A stretch of 64,000 nt of DNA from Leptospira ainlahdjerensis (GTDB taxonomy: Bacteria; Spirochaetota; Leptospiria; Leptospirales; Leptospiraceae): assembly GCF_016919175.1 (NCBI RefSeq), contig NZ_JAFFPU010000029.1:62001-126000 (forward strand). The letters run 5' to 3'. Each line of letters opens with the position of its first letter. Positions within the stretch are counted from its first letter, which is position 1. The notes under the pieces are model-generated. The model did no database searches, had not been told where the DNA came from, and saw nothing but the letters and a program-made list of their open reading frames with translations. Made by a program: the position numbers and the translations under genes. Below are positions 25,409 to 35,807 of this stretch, one piece after another.

Positions 25409-26374
25409 TTAATTGCCGAAAATACTGCCGATTGCCTCGCTCGCCTCGGAAAGACCGTCAGCCAACGCGCTCGCGTTCGGATCTTTTATGCTCTGAATGG
25501 AGGACAAATCGGGGGCGGATTCCAAATATAAAGAATCGGTCAGGATTCTTAAACCTCGAAGATAAGCCCAAGGAACGCCGATCCCAAGCGTAAAAAATAC
25601 CAGGACGATAGAGATTAGCCCGTTTATAAAAACGGTCCCACCTTTGAGTTCCGATCGAAAGGGGATTCCCTGAAACTTCGTGTGATTCCAGATGTAGTTA
25701 TGAACGTTTGCGTGAAACCAAAATAAATAGATCCCGGCGGTCAAAGGAGTCAGGAATATTCCTTTAAGATAGATAAAGAACAGATCCTTTCCGTTTCCGT
25801 CGTATTGAAAGTTCGCGTTTCCTAAGTGAGATTTTTCAATATAAAATTTTTCCATACGATTGATAAACCAGGCGGAATAGATCCCGAGGGTTACCGCGGA
25901 TAGAAGCGCGCTTGGAATAAAAATTCGAATCAGTTCCTCCACCCTTCCGCTAAATCGAAATCTAATATTGTTAAACGAAGTTCTACCCAAAAAATATCTT
26001 CTGGATCCGATTACGACATATGGAATGATGCATAAAAGTCCCATATAAAGCGCGATCGTTACGATCACCTTCGCCCAGATTCCTAAAAGGGAAGCTAAGA
26101 AGTAAATTCCTCCCGCGACAAGGGCTCCTAAAATAATAAGTCCCAATCCTTTTATAAAACCGAGGAAATTTTCCTTACCGGTACCATGATAATCGAATCT
26201 TTGGCCTTGAAAGAGGACGTGTCTGTGGACAAATTTCTGAGTATTCACCTTTGCCCAAAAATAATAAACACCGAACGTGATAAGAGTGAAAAAAATGTTC
26301 TTTAGATAGATTAAGAAAAGATCTTCTCCTTTTGCATCGATCGAGAATTTCTGATTTTCATTCTGCATTTCCAT
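25409..26374 (-). CDS. DUF898 (YjgN-like) membrane protein
   Basis: 321 residues with an internal duplication: GEDLFLIYLKNIFFTLITFGVYYFW near residues 16-40 reappears as GKDLFFIYLKGIFLTPLTAGIYLFW near 190-214, each followed by a segment with a bulky HxxF block. Six to eight hydrophobic helices. DUF898/YjgN proteins are inner-membrane proteins of unknown function. Operonic with the downstream M48 protease, which suggests a shared envelope task. Confidence 0.85.
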   Translation of the reverse strand: MEMQNENQKFSIDAKGEDLFLIYLKNIFFTLITFGVYYFWAKVNTQKFVHRHVLFQGQRFDYHGTGKENFLGFIKGLGLIILGALVAGGIYFLASLLGIWAKVIVTIALYMGLLCIIPYVVIGSRRYFLGRTSFNNIRFRFSGRVEELIRIFIPSALLSAVTLGIYSAWFINRMEKFYIEKSHLGNANFQYDGNGKDLFFIYLKGIFLTPLTAGIYLFWFHANVHNYIWNHTKFQGIPFRSELKGGTVFINGLISIVLVFFTLGIGVPWAYLRGLRILTDSLYLESAPDLSSIQSIKDPNASALADGLSEASEAIGSIFGN

Positions 26375-26471
26375 CTCCTGAGATTGTAAGTAGGAAAAAT
26401 TTTAAAAGTACTGATCGATCAAGTTAGAGAGGATTACGATTCGTTCAAGAAAAAAATTTCCAAAGGAATTT

Positions 26472-28082
26472 TTAAAGTGTGAGCTTTCTATAGGTTTGTG
26501 TAAAATCTTCGAAAAACTTATTCTGATTGAGAGCGTATTCCAAAACGAGAGCCCTTGATTCGTCGTTTTTTAATAACTCCCTATCGTTTGGAATCAAAAG
26601 CGGGCCTTCGAGTCCGGCCTTTAATAGGACATGGAAGTAGCTGTTATCGAAATAATAAGGATTGGCGGTGAAGGATTCCGCGCCTAACCATCCGATCGTT
26701 CTTGCTCCGGAGATTGTAACTAGGTCCTGTATGTTCAGATTCATCTTTCCCAAACAAGGCAACTGATCCTTTTGAGTCATCATTCCCAAAGGAAGAATCT
26801 GTTGAATAATACCAAAGGATTTGTCTTCTCTTCCCGGTTCGACCGTAATCCTCGGTCCTCCCGATTTTTCGAGAGAAACCACTCCAGCTAACGCTAGAAA
26901 GTCGGCGAGAGAATAGGAGCTTCCGTTTTTTTGCGAAAAATTTTCCTTCGCCTCGATCAGTCGATCCAGGTTGGCTGCGATATCCTGGTTTTCCGGAAGA
27001 GATCGAAAGTTCTCGAAATGAGCTGCTGCACCGAGCCCCAACCAGTTTTCTTTTTCGTCAAAAAGACAGGCGAGATGATAGACTAACTTTAACCAACTTC
27101 CAGTCTCCCTCACAAGGATGATCTTTCGAAGATAATCTTTTGCTTCTTCCCAAGTATTGAGACTCGCTTTTTTTAGGATCTCTTGGATCTCGTAGAGTTT
27201 GTAATCTCCGGTTTTTCCTTTGAGCTTTGTCGAAAAAACCCTTCCTTTACGAACGCGGCTGTGAACCTGCTCGTAAAACGATTCCGATATGAGGACGGTC
27301 GCTCCTGCCTTTTTTGTCTTAGACTCGATTCTGCTCGCCATGTTTACCGAATCTCCGATTGCGGTAAAAGACATGTTAGCAGGATGGCCGAGTTGTCCTA
27401 ATATGCAGCTTCCATAATGTATCCCCACGCCGATTCGGAAGTTTATATGGAAATGCGACTTTAGATATTCGTTGAGGGAATAGAGTTCGAGTTCCATTTC
27501 TTTAGCCGCCCGTAAAGCGCCGATACAAATTTCTTCCGGAGAACCTCCGTCCACTCCGAAAAGCGCCATAAGTCCGTCGCCAATGTATTTGTCGATCTTG
27601 CCGCCGTGTTTTAATACGATGTCTCCCATTTTGTAAAAATAGCGGTTGAGAATGTGAATTACGTCGTAAGGAAGATGAGATTCCGAAAAACTAGTGAAGT
27701 CTCGAATGTCGCTAAAAAGGATCGCGATTTCCTTTTCTTCACCGGAGATTGTCGCTGAACCTGGGATCGTTAGGTTGTAGTCTTCTTCGTCTAAAACGAT
27801 TCTTCGAACTCGTACGTCTCCCGTAACCTTTGCTTGACACGCAAGCCGTACAGCCTCAGGAAAACCTTTCTTTTGCGACAGATCCTTTTCTTTTTGTTGA
27901 GGTTCGGATAAATTGGAAGAATTTTCCAAAACTAAGACACGACAAGTGGAACACCTTGCATTTCCTCCGCAAGCGTGTGTATGAGGAATTCCGTGGGCTA
28001 AGCTAATTTCCAACAGACTCTGAGGTGGGGAATCTTCGGATAAACTAATTTCTCTTTCGTTTTCAAAATTAACAAGAATCAT
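26472..28082 (-). CDS. ferredoxin-adenylate cyclase-degenerate peroxidase fusion
   Basis: 536 residues, three domains, no membrane segment. Residues 1-98: 2Fe-2S ferredoxin fold with ligands Cys38, 44, 47 and 82. Residues 112-300: class III nucleotidyl cyclase with metal Asp125 and Asp169, Lys165 and Thr240 at the base-selecting positions (adenylate type), and Asn247/Arg251 of the transition-state pair, so it should make cAMP. Residues about 310-536: a class I haem-peroxidase domain (ascorbate-peroxidase-like), recognised from [33 protein letters not shown] and [10 protein letters not shown]. In that domain the proximal haem-ligand His is Arg461, the adjacent Trp is Phe471 and the distal Arg is Lys332, while distal His336 and Asp500 remain. 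Peroxidase chemistry is therefore doubtful; a sensing role is inferred. Divergent from the receiver-EAL gene. Confidence 0.88.
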   Translation of the reverse strand: MILVNFENEREISLSEDSPPQSLLEISLAHGIPHTHACGGNARCSTCRVLVLENSSNLSEPQQKEKDLSQKKGFPEAVRLACQAKVTGDVRVRRIVLDEEDYNLTIPGSATISGEEKEIAILFSDIRDFTSFSESHLPYDVIHILNRYFYKMGDIVLKHGGKIDKYIGDGLMALFGVDGGSPEEICIGALRAAKEMELELYSLNEYLKSHFHINFRIGVGIHYGSCILGQLGHPANMSFTAIGDSVNMASRIESKTKKAGATVLISESFYEQVHSRVRKGRVFSTKLKGKTGDYKLYEIQEILKKASLNTWEEAKDYLRKIILVRETGSWLKLVYHLACLFDEKENWLGLGAAAHFENFRSLPENQDIAANLDRLIEAKENFSQKNGSSYSLADFLALAGVVSLEKSGGPRITVEPGREDKSFGIIQQILPLGMMTQKDQLPCLGKMNLNIQDLVTISGARTIGWLGAESFTANPYYFDNSYFHVLLKAGLEGPLLIPNDRELLKNDESRALVLEYALNQNKFFEDFTQTYRKLTL

Positions 28083-28288
28083 TAAAACCTTCCAGATTTC
28101 ATAAGAATATAAAAAAATAATTGGCGTTCTACGGGGAAGGCTATAATTGCGGACCCGGTTGTCAAATATAAGAACTTTGATCGTCGGGTTTGTATCTTCG
28201 GCATTAAAAACTAACGCGAGTTAGAAAAAGACGGATGTTTACTTCCGCTTTTTAAAATATATTCTGCGAAAGACGAAAATTGATTTTT

Positions 28289-28331
28289 GGAAATAAATTT
28301 CCGACACGTTGATTCGATCGTATCGTATAAT
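28289..28331 (+). promoter_or_regulatory. candidate promoter with inverted-repeat motif
   Basis: TATAAT at 28326-28331 lies 29 bases before the ATG at 28361. GGAAATAAATTTCC at 28289-28302 sits directly upstream of where a -35 box would fall (28303-28308, poor match). The same 14-mer occurs upstream of the FecR-domain gene. Confidence 0.35.
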
Positions 28332-28360
28332 GTAAAACAAAACACTGTTTAGGATCACGA

Positions 28361-30070
28361 ATGAACGGAAACGAACTTCCTAAAAAAGAAAGCGTAGAAT
28401 CAAAACCGGTCATACTCTTGGTCGACGACGAATTGATCATTTTGAGGGGACTCAAAGAACAACTCAAACTCGCATTCGGAAAGGAATACGATATCGAGAC
28501 CGCGGAAGACGCCGAATGCGCTTGGGAAATTTTAGAAGAATATCTAAGTCTCGGGATCGATATTCCCGTCGTGATCTGCGATCAAGTGATGCCTGGAGTC
28601 AAAGGGGACGAACTTCTCATCAGGATTCACAATCGAAATCCGGATATCCGAAAGATCATGCTTACGGGTCAGGCTTCCGCGGACGCCGTGGGAAACGCTT
28701 TGAACCATGCGAACTTGTATCGTTATCTTTCCAAACCTTGGGATTCGAACGATTTGATTCTAACGATTCGAGAGGCCCTCAAATCCTATTTTAAGGACGT
28801 CTCGCTCATGGACCTCAATCAGAAATTGGAGAAAACGCTTCTTTATGACAAGGAGACCGGACTTCCCAATTTGGAAAGTCTTCGCAGGGCTCTGGATGAA
28901 AAAGAGATTCGAGGAATTCCTTCTACACTTTCCGTGATCCGAATCGAATCTTCCACTTCTACAACTCATCATTTCGGAGTCGGGGTATATCACAAAGTTC
29001 TCAATCAATTCTTAAATTCACTTTCCGCATTTTTGGGAAAGTCGGGAAGATTATTTCATCTCTATCAAGACGAGGTAGCGGTTCTTTCCGATATCGAGGA
29101 AAGTAAATTCCATTCTCTTTTGGCTGCGTTTCGGATTCTTCTCAGATCGGAATATCTGGAGGCGGACGGAATTTCTTTTCGAGTGAACGTTTCTATCGGA
29201 GTCGCAACCGACTATTCTGCGTTATACTATAAGGCGAGAATCGCCATGATGAACGCGGCTCAAAACAGCGAACTCGAATTGATGCAATACTCCAATTCGA
29301 TGGAAGAAGGGGATCAGTATCAGATAAATCTGATCCTCGGAAGAAAGCTGAATGAAGCAATCAATGCGGGTAACGTGATTCCTTTTTTTCAGGGAATTTA
29401 CGACAATAAACTCGAGAAAATTACGAAATTTGAATGTCTTGCAAGAATCCAAGACGGGGACCAGATTTATTCACCCGCGAGTTTTATCTCGATAGCTAGA
29501 TCGACGGGGATCATCCGACTTTTGACGCCGATCATGATCGAAAAATCGCTTCGATACTTTTCAAAACATCCTGATTATTCCTTTTCGATTAACATCTCCG
29601 AATCCGATCTTGAAAAAAAAGGTTTTGCACTTTGGGTCTCGAGTCGCCTGCAACACTACGGAATTTTTCCCGAAAGATTGACTCTTGAAATTTTAGAAAC
29701 GGATCGGCTATCCGCGGGAGATCGGGGATTGGAGACGATCCGGGAACTCAAGGAATGCTGCTGTAAGATCGCGATCGACGACTTCGGAGTGGATCAATCC
29801 AATTTTGAAAGATTGATGGAGATTGATCCCGATTATATCAAAATCGACGGTAAGTTTATCAAAGGGATTCACTTGAGTCAGACACCTTTTCTTCTTACCT
29901 CTGCAATGACGGAAATGGCTCATCGTATCGGAGCTAAGGTGATCGCGGAATTTGTAGCCGGGAAAGAAGAATTTGACACCGTTCGTTCTCTCGGGGTGGA
30001 GTTTTGCCAGGGTTATTATATTATGGAGCCGTCTCCGGAGATTCTTCCTATCCCTCGGGTTTCGCCTTAA
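28361..30070 (+). CDS. receiver-GGDEF(degenerate)-EAL protein
   Basis: 569 residues. Receiver domain about 15-145 with DDE near the N-terminus, phospho-acceptor Asp in [10 protein letters not shown], and the conserved Thr/Lys (MLTGQ, LSKPW). A GGDEF-like domain about 165-310 has YQDEV in place of GGDEF and is probably inactive. An EAL domain about 325-560 reads ECL instead of EAL but keeps [23 protein letters not shown] and [10 protein letters not shown]; the GVE loop position reads AEFVAG. Phosphodiesterase activity on c-di-GMP is plausible but unproven. Probably controlled by the nearby orphan kinase. Confidence 0.88.
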   Translation: MNGNELPKKESVESKPVILLVDDELIILRGLKEQLKLAFGKEYDIETAEDAECAWEILEEYLSLGIDIPVVICDQVMPGVKGDELLIRIHNRNPDIRKIMLTGQASADAVGNALNHANLYRYLSKPWDSNDLILTIREALKSYFKDVSLMDLNQKLEKTLLYDKETGLPNLESLRRALDEKEIRGIPSTLSVIRIESSTSTTHHFGVGVYHKVLNQFLNSLSAFLGKSGRLFHLYQDEVAVLSDIEESKFHSLLAAFRILLRSEYLEADGISFRVNVSIGVATDYSALYYKARIAMMNAAQNSELELMQYSNSMEEGDQYQINLILGRKLNEAINAGNVIPFFQGIYDNKLEKITKFECLARIQDGDQIYSPASFISIARSTGIIRLLTPIMIEKSLRYFSKHPDYSFSINISESDLEKKGFALWVSSRLQHYGIFPERLTLEILETDRLSAGDRGLETIRELKECCCKIAIDDFGVDQSNFERLMEIDPDYIKIDGKFIKGIHLSQTPFLLTSAMTEMAHRIGAKVIAEFVAGKEEFDTVRSLGVEFCQGYYIMEPSPEILPIPRVSP

Positions 30071-30185
30071 AAGGGTTTGTCATTTTTTTCCAAAATTGAC
30101 TTGCCATTATTTTTTTTCCAAATAGTGTAACACCTTGCGTTTTTTTACGATTAGGCGAGTCGAATAAAATAGGTGAGTGTGTCAG

Positions 30186-30575
30186 TTGGATAAGGCAATT
30201 CTTTTTGTAGACGATGAAGCTCTGATACTTATGAGCATGAAATCTCAGGTGAAACGTCATCTCGGGGACGGATACCGATACGAAACCGCATTGGACGCCG
30301 GAGAAGCCTGGCAGATCATTGAAGAGCTGGTTCACGAAGAAGTCAGAATTCTTATCATCATTTCCGATTGGTTGATGCCCAACGTAAAAGGGGATGAGTT
30401 CCTCAGACAAGTTCACAGCAAGTATCCCGAGATCCAGAAGGTGATCGTAACGGGCCACGCCGACGATTCTTCCATCGAAGCTTTGAAAAAGGAAATCAAT
30501 CTGCGTTCTTATCTCAAAAAACCTTGGGATGAAAAAGAATTGGTTTCTACGATCACAACCGCTCTCCAGGGATAA
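30186..30575 (+). CDS. single-domain response regulator
   Basis: 129 residues, receiver only. FVDDEALIL at the N-terminus, phospho-acceptor Asp in IIISDWLMPNVKG, Thr in VTGHAD and Lys in LKKPWDE complete the receiver site. TTG at 30186, 9 bases after AGGTGA, is preferred to the GTG at 30177 that touches it. It closely resembles the receiver of the preceding receiver-EAL protein and converges on the large kinase gene 58 bases away, so the three probably form one phosphotransfer system (inference). Confidence 0.85.
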   Translation: MDKAILFVDDEALILMSMKSQVKRHLGDGYRYETALDAGEAWQIIEELVHEEVRILIIISDWLMPNVKGDEFLRQVHSKYPEIQKVIVTGHADDSSIEALKKEINLRSYLKKPWDEKELVSTITTALQG

Positions 30576-30633
30576 AACCCCTTCCCTTTGAATCAAGGTT
30601 CCTTTTGTTTTTTTACAATCCACAAAACACGGA

Positions 30634-33600
30634 TTAGGCGTTTTCGGTAAGAATCGGGAGATAGATCTTAAAAGAAGTCATCCCCGGAACACTTTCTAGT
30701 TCGATCTTTCCGTCGTGTTTTTGGACGATCTTTTTTACGATGTCGAGCCCGAGCCCGCTTCCTTCTCCGGGAGCTTTTGTGGTAAAGAAGGGTTCGAAAA
30801 TTCTTTCCTGAATTTCAGCGGGAATTCCGGGGCCGTTGTCCTTTACTTCCACCATCAACTCGTCGCCCGTTTTTTTTAACCGAATTAGGATCGTTCCTTT
30901 AAACTGCATCGCCTGTAAAGAATTGTAAATGAGGTTCGTCCAGATATGAAGGAGGTCGTCGGGAAAACAAAGAATAGGGGGAACCTCCTCGAAGTCCTTT
31001 TGAAGATCCACTCCTTTTTTGAGCTGATTGTGATAGATCGTAAGAACCGTTTCGATCGTGTCCTTGACCGAAGCGAGAATTCTTTCTCCGGCGATATCGA
31101 AATGGGAGAAGTTTTTGAGGGCGTAAAGAATTTTGGAGATTCTATCCACCGCGATTTGAATCGTCTTTGTATTTCTAAAAAAGAAGGATTCCAAGGAAGA
31201 ATATTCCAATATCATTTCGGATTGTTCCAATAGAAGAAGGGGAACGAACTTTTCAGGTAATTCTCCGATTCCCATATCGACTAACGTGTCTGCGTAGGAA
31301 GCCGCGAGTCGCGCGGGTATTTTACGGGATTCTAATACGTTTGTGATCGCTTTTTTGCGGCTTCTTTGTTCCATCCCCGTAAAGTGTTCGTTGCCGGAAA
31401 TTGCTTTTTCTATAAACTCGGCGAACAATTCCCTCGATTCGGAATCCAAGGAACCCATTGCGAGTTGCACGTCGGGGAGAAGGGAACGAAATTGATTGAG
31501 ACATTCTTGAATATTTTGATTGGAGGCTTGGACGGCTCCGATCGGATTGTTGATTTCGTGCGCGATTCCCGCCATAAGCTGACCTAACGCGGCCATTTTT
31601 TCGGATTGAATCAGCTGGGATTGGGTTTTTTTTAAATTCTCCAACGTATTCTCTAATTCCGTTTTTTGGATTTCGATGAGTTTGTTTCTAACCCGGATTT
31701 CGTTGTTCACGATTCTGAGTTCTTCTGCCTCCTTAAACGGAGACGTGTCGATTACGTTGACTGAGTAGAAGAGCTTTCCTTTGTTGATAAACGTTCTGAC
31801 ACTTACGATTGCGGGAAAAAAAAGGCCGTTCTTTTTTCTGGCTACGATTTCCGTAGAATCCTTTCCTCCCAATGAAAAGTTTCTTTTTCTCAAATCCTTT
31901 AGGGAACTTCTGGAAAGGAGCCGAATCAAATTCAGTCCGGCCGCTTCTTTTGCTGAATATCCGAATAACTTTTGAAAGGCGGGATTGGAATCGTCGATTC
32001 GAATATTCCCTTTTTCTAATAAAATGATCGCTTCGTTCGAAAATTGATAAAAGGTCTGAAACCTCATCTCGGACGTTTTGAGTTCTTCTTCCGCTTTTTT
32101 TCTTTCGGTGATATCGGTTACCGTTCCTACGATTCGAAGGGGTTGAAAATTCCGATCCCGATAGAGTTTTCCCTTGGATTCGATCCACGCTAGTTCGTCG
32201 TTCGGTAAAAGTAGCCGGTGTTGAAAATAATAGTCGTCTCCCGGATTTTTACCTGTGAGAAGATTTTGAATGGTTTTTTCCAAAAGAGGTTTGTCTTCAG
32301 GATGTGTCAGATCGGAGACCGCCTTGAGATTGGCTTTGAATCCGTCTGCGTCCGTTCTAAAAATCTGAAACGCTTTTTCGGACCAAGTGATCCTGTCTTC
32401 TTTTATATCCCAGCTCCAGTTTCCCATATTCGCCGCGTTGAGCGCGAGACGAAGTCTTTCTTCGCTGTCCTTTAACATCTCTTCGGCTTTTTTCTTTTCG
32501 GCGATATCGATCATCGCCCCCATCATACGAAAGGGCTGGTTGTTTCCGTCGTAGATAAAAATTCCGCGGTCTTCGACTAAAATATACGCTCCGTGTTTGG
32601 TCCTAAATCTGTAAATGGAACGAAATTTGGAGTGTTTTGCCATCGATTCTTCCATTTCACGTAAAACTCGAACTAAATCGTTCGGGTGGACGGATTCTAT
32701 TCGTTTATCTATATTAAAATTTTGGAATTCTTCAAGTTTAAATCCTGTCAGCGAAAAAACGGCGCCGGCCCATGTCACTTTCCCTGTGGAGATATCGTAG
32801 TCATAAACGATACTTCCGGTTTGTTCAGCAACGGTTCTGTATCTTTCCTCACTCTCTTTGAGGGCCCTTTCCTTTAAGACGTTTTCCGTGATATCGGTAA
32901 CTAAAAATACGAGGGATTGAATTTCACCCTTTTGATTTTTTACCGGCGAACCGTTTACGGAAAGATATTTTACATCTCCGTTTTCTGTCACGATCGCATG
33001 TCGAATGTCGTAGACCGGCGCTCCGGTTTTTATTACCTGCGTAAACGGCTGGTCTTTCTCTTTCCATTCTCCTCCATCGAGCGACTTTGCTTTCCATTTT
33101 GGAGAATTGTATTTTCGGGAGGTTATTTCGGAATTTCGAATCCCTAAAACGTGTTCCGAACTTTTATTTGCATAGAGTATTTCGCCTTCCGTGTTTAAGA
33201 CCGTGATCGAAGTCGCGCTGTTTTCCGTGATGGACGAGAGAAGGTCTCTTTCCTGTTTCAGCTCGTCTTCCACTCTTTTTCTTTCAAGCGCATTGATGAT
33301 GATCTCCGCGAAGTTTCTTAAGAGTTGATTTTCCAGACGATCGAGATCTGGTTCTTTTCGGATTCCTATGTTTTCGGATCCGAAACCGAGTCTTCCTTTT
33401 AGAGCGCCGCCGATCATTAAGGGGATTGCGAGAAAAGATTGAAATCCGTTTCGGAAAAAAAGGTCGAGATCGGATTTTGTGCCGGAAGGAAGGTCCTCCA
33501 GTTTTTCGATCTTAGCGATTCGTCCCGCCTTCATTTCTCCAGTGATAAAACTGTTCGGATCGATCGATTCTATCTGATTTAGATTTTCTTTCTGAATTTT

Positions 33601-35076
33601 TGCTTTTGGATGAATCCATTCATAGATCACTTTTCTGGTTGTATATTTCGAGTTGTAGAGAACGATACTGGCTCTCTGCATATTGAGAAAGAGAGAAAGT
33701 TTTTCCAGAGCGGATAGAATCGTTTGAGAAATCTCATGGGAAGGAAGGTTGATGATTTCGCTCGAAACTTTTGTGGTCAACGTTTCGAATCCGAGACGGT
33801 ATTGAAGAAGCCTTTCACTTTTTCTCTTTTCACTGACGTCCAAAATCGAACCGATGATCTTTTTAAGTTCTCCTTTTTCGTCGGTTATCAATTCGCTCTG
33901 GTTCAGGATCGTTTTAGTCTTACCGGAAATCGTGACGATTCTATATTCGATTTCACGAATGTATTTATTTTTAACCGCGTCTTTGAAATAGTTCAGAACC
34001 CTGGTTTGATCATCGGGATGAATCAGTTCGATACCGTAGATTCCCTTGGAGGATAAATTCTCAAGTTCGTAAATTTTCCCGAGATATTCCGAGACAAACA
34101 TCGTTTCGTTTGTGAGATCGAATTCCCAGGAGCCTAACCCGGCCAACTTTTGGGAACGGGAAAGAGCGGCTTCTTTTTCTATCAAAAGTTGCTCCGCTTT
34201 TTTTCTCCGATCGATATCTGCGTGGATCCCGTACATCTTAAGCGGTTTACCGTTTGCATCGTAGTCTTGGAGTTTTCCAACGGTAAGAATCCACTTCCAA
34301 GAACCGTCCTTGCATTTTAAACGGAATTCACATTCGTAGACGGGAGTTTCTCCGGACATGTATCGATTCAGGGCTTGCTCAGCCAAGGGAAGGTCTTCCG
34401 GATGCAACAGGGATTTCCAAGTATCGACGTGCGGTGCGAGTTCGTTCAGCTTGTAACCGAGCATTTCAGCCCAATATTCGTTGTAAGAATTGCCGTTAGT
34501 CGGAATATCCCATTCCCAGAGTCCCAGTTCTCCGCCGTAAATTGCTGATTCCAGACGTTTCTGATTTTTTTTGAGTTCGTCTTTGATCTTTTTTTGATCT
34601 CGAATATCCAGAATACTTCCGCGAACTAAAAGTTTTTCTCCTGGAAGAGAGATCAATCGAACTTCGCAAGAAATGATTTCCCCCGATTTGGATTGGTGAA
34701 GCCATTCAAAGGTGACTAACTCGCCTTGACTCGCTCTTTTGAGATATCCGATCGCGGCTTCTTCGCTGGACCTTCCGTCTTCTTGAAAGTGAGGGCTGAT
34801 CTCAACCGGGCCGATCGTTTGAAATTCTTCTCGAGAATAACCGAAAAGATCCGAGGCCCTTTGATTGACCGACTGGAACTTTCCGGTTTCCATATTTAGG
34901 ATCACGATCGCGTCCGGAGAATTTTCGATGATCTGAGAAATTCTTTTTTCGGCTTTGAGGAGGGATTCTTTTAAGAATTCGTGTTCACGTAGTTGATTCT
35001 CCAGAGATCGGATCCGAAGTCTGGACTCTTCTAATTCTTTTTTTAAATTCTCGAAAGAATCGGAGTCAGGATTCAT
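30634..35076 (-). CDS. multi-PAS hybrid-free sensor histidine kinase
   Basis: 1480 residues, no membrane segment. After a short coiled coil come three PAS domains (about 40-420), a GAF domain (about 430-600), four more PAS domains (about 605-1110), a coiled coil, and the kinase core. The phospho-acceptor is His1173 in GIAHEINNP. The second helix of the dimerisation domain does not follow directly: about 110 residues are inserted between it (near 1305) and the His helix. The ATPase domain has NLIYNSLQAM, DNGPGI, FEPFFTTK and GSGLGL. No receiver is attached, matching the two separate receivers next door. Confidence 0.92.
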   Translation of the reverse strand: MNPDSDSFENLKKELEESRLRIRSLENQLREHEFLKESLLKAEKRISQIIENSPDAIVILNMETGKFQSVNQRASDLFGYSREEFQTIGPVEISPHFQEDGRSSEEAAIGYLKRASQGELVTFEWLHQSKSGEIISCEVRLISLPGEKLLVRGSILDIRDQKKIKDELKKNQKRLESAIYGGELGLWEWDIPTNGNSYNEYWAEMLGYKLNELAPHVDTWKSLLHPEDLPLAEQALNRYMSGETPVYECEFRLKCKDGSWKWILTVGKLQDYDANGKPLKMYGIHADIDRRKKAEQLLIEKEAALSRSQKLAGLGSWEFDLTNETMFVSEYLGKIYELENLSSKGIYGIELIHPDDQTRVLNYFKDAVKNKYIREIEYRIVTISGKTKTILNQSELITDEKGELKKIIGSILDVSEKRKSERLLQYRLGFETLTTKVSSEIINLPSHEISQTILSALEKLSLFLNMQRASIVLYNSKYTTRKVIYEWIHPKAKIQKENLNQIESIDPNSFITGEMKAGRIAKIEKLEDLPSGTKSDLDLFFRNGFQSFLAIPLMIGGALKGRLGFGSENIGIRKEPDLDRLENQLLRNFAEIIINALERKRVEDELKQERDLLSSITENSATSITVLNTEGEILYANKSSEHVLGIRNSEITSRKYNSPKWKAKSLDGGEWKEKDQPFTQVIKTGAPVYDIRHAIVTENGDVKYLSVNGSPVKNQKGEIQSLVFLVTDITENVLKERALKESEERYRTVAEQTGSIVYDYDISTGKVTWAGAVFSLTGFKLEEFQNFNIDKRIESVHPNDLVRVLREMEESMAKHSKFRSIYRFRTKHGAYILVEDRGIFIYDGNNQPFRMMGAMIDIAEKKKAEEMLKDSEERLRLALNAANMGNWSWDIKEDRITWSEKAFQIFRTDADGFKANLKAVSDLTHPEDKPLLEKTIQNLLTGKNPGDDYYFQHRLLLPNDELAWIESKGKLYRDRNFQPLRIVGTVTDITERKKAEEELKTSEMRFQTFYQFSNEAIILLEKGNIRIDDSNPAFQKLFGYSAKEAAGLNLIRLLSRSSLKDLRKRNFSLGGKDSTEIVARKKNGLFFPAIVSVRTFINKGKLFYSVNVIDTSPFKEAEELRIVNNEIRVRNKLIEIQKTELENTLENLKKTQSQLIQSEKMAALGQLMAGIAHEINNPIGAVQASNQNIQECLNQFRSLLPDVQLAMGSLDSESRELFAEFIEKAISGNEHFTGMEQRSRKKAITNVLESRKIPARLAASYADTLVDMGIGELPEKFVPLLLLEQSEMILEYSSLESFFFRNTKTIQIAVDRISKILYALKNFSHFDIAGERILASVKDTIETVLTIYHNQLKKGVDLQKDFEEVPPILCFPDDLLHIWTNLIYNSLQAMQFKGTILIRLKKTGDELMVEVKDNGPGIPAEIQERIFEPFFTTKAPGEGSGLGLDIVKKIVQKHDGKIELESVPGMTSFKIYLPILTENA

Positions 35077-35524
35077 GATTATTTTTCCTCAATAAGATCC
35101 TTAAAACGAAAGAATCAAGATAGATTAGAATTTTATGATTTCCTAAAAAAAAATTCTTTTTGAAAACCGAATCCGAAAAAGGAAAACCCGAAACAAAATC
35201 GAAAAAACAAACCGCGTTCGTTAAGATCGGATCTAAGAATAGAGCCTGTTCCGCTTGTGAGAAGAACCCCCTCTTGAGGGAAACAGCGGCCGTCGGCTTA
35301 TGTCTTAAATGAGCGTGATTTATCATTTTCCAATACAAAAGGTGAAGGAAGTCGTTCGGAATCGTTTTCGAAATTCAATCGATCCAAATTCTTTTTTCAA
35401 ATTCTATTAGCGTTTTCGAATTAAAATTTTGATCTTTTCAAAAATCGGATGTTGATCCTCCGCATTTAGACGGTGGAAGCGCCGATCTTGAATCCAACAG
35501 TCGAGCAGGAAGTCGATTATAAGA
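35077..35524. other. intergenic region, nothing recognised
   Basis: AT-rich DNA upstream of the kinase start. It should hold the kinase promoter on the minus strand. No hairpin with T-run and no convincing frame. Confidence 0.4.
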
Positions 35525-35731
35525 TTACAGTTCTTTCTTGTAAATCAGCGTTAAACTTTTAGTGAATTTTGCTCCAAAAAGACGTACTTTTGTCTCAATT
35601 CGAATGGGCCTTCCACTTTCGATTTTTGAAAGATCGTCTAATTGTGCTTCGTCGAAAGAAAAAGTTTTTCCGAGTTGATTCTTGTTATAGTCTCCTGTTT
35701 CTGTGATTCTTCCCGGATTGTATCGAAACAA
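35525..35731 (-). pseudogene. possible small gene or gene remnant
   Basis: A frame reading leftward that encodes a coding-like hydrophilic sequence (FRYNPGRITETGDYNKNQL... to LTLIYKKEL). It can begin at a TTG at 35731, but the same frame stays open further upstream into the start of the outer-membrane protein gene without any start codon, so it may be a 3' fragment of a lost gene. No family recognised. Confidence 0.3.
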
Positions 35732-35807
35732 GGAACTTGAATTCGGATTCGTTTCTGTTTGATAATTTGAAAAATTGGAAATAAAAAATTGATAGGGTCG
35801 GAAGTTT

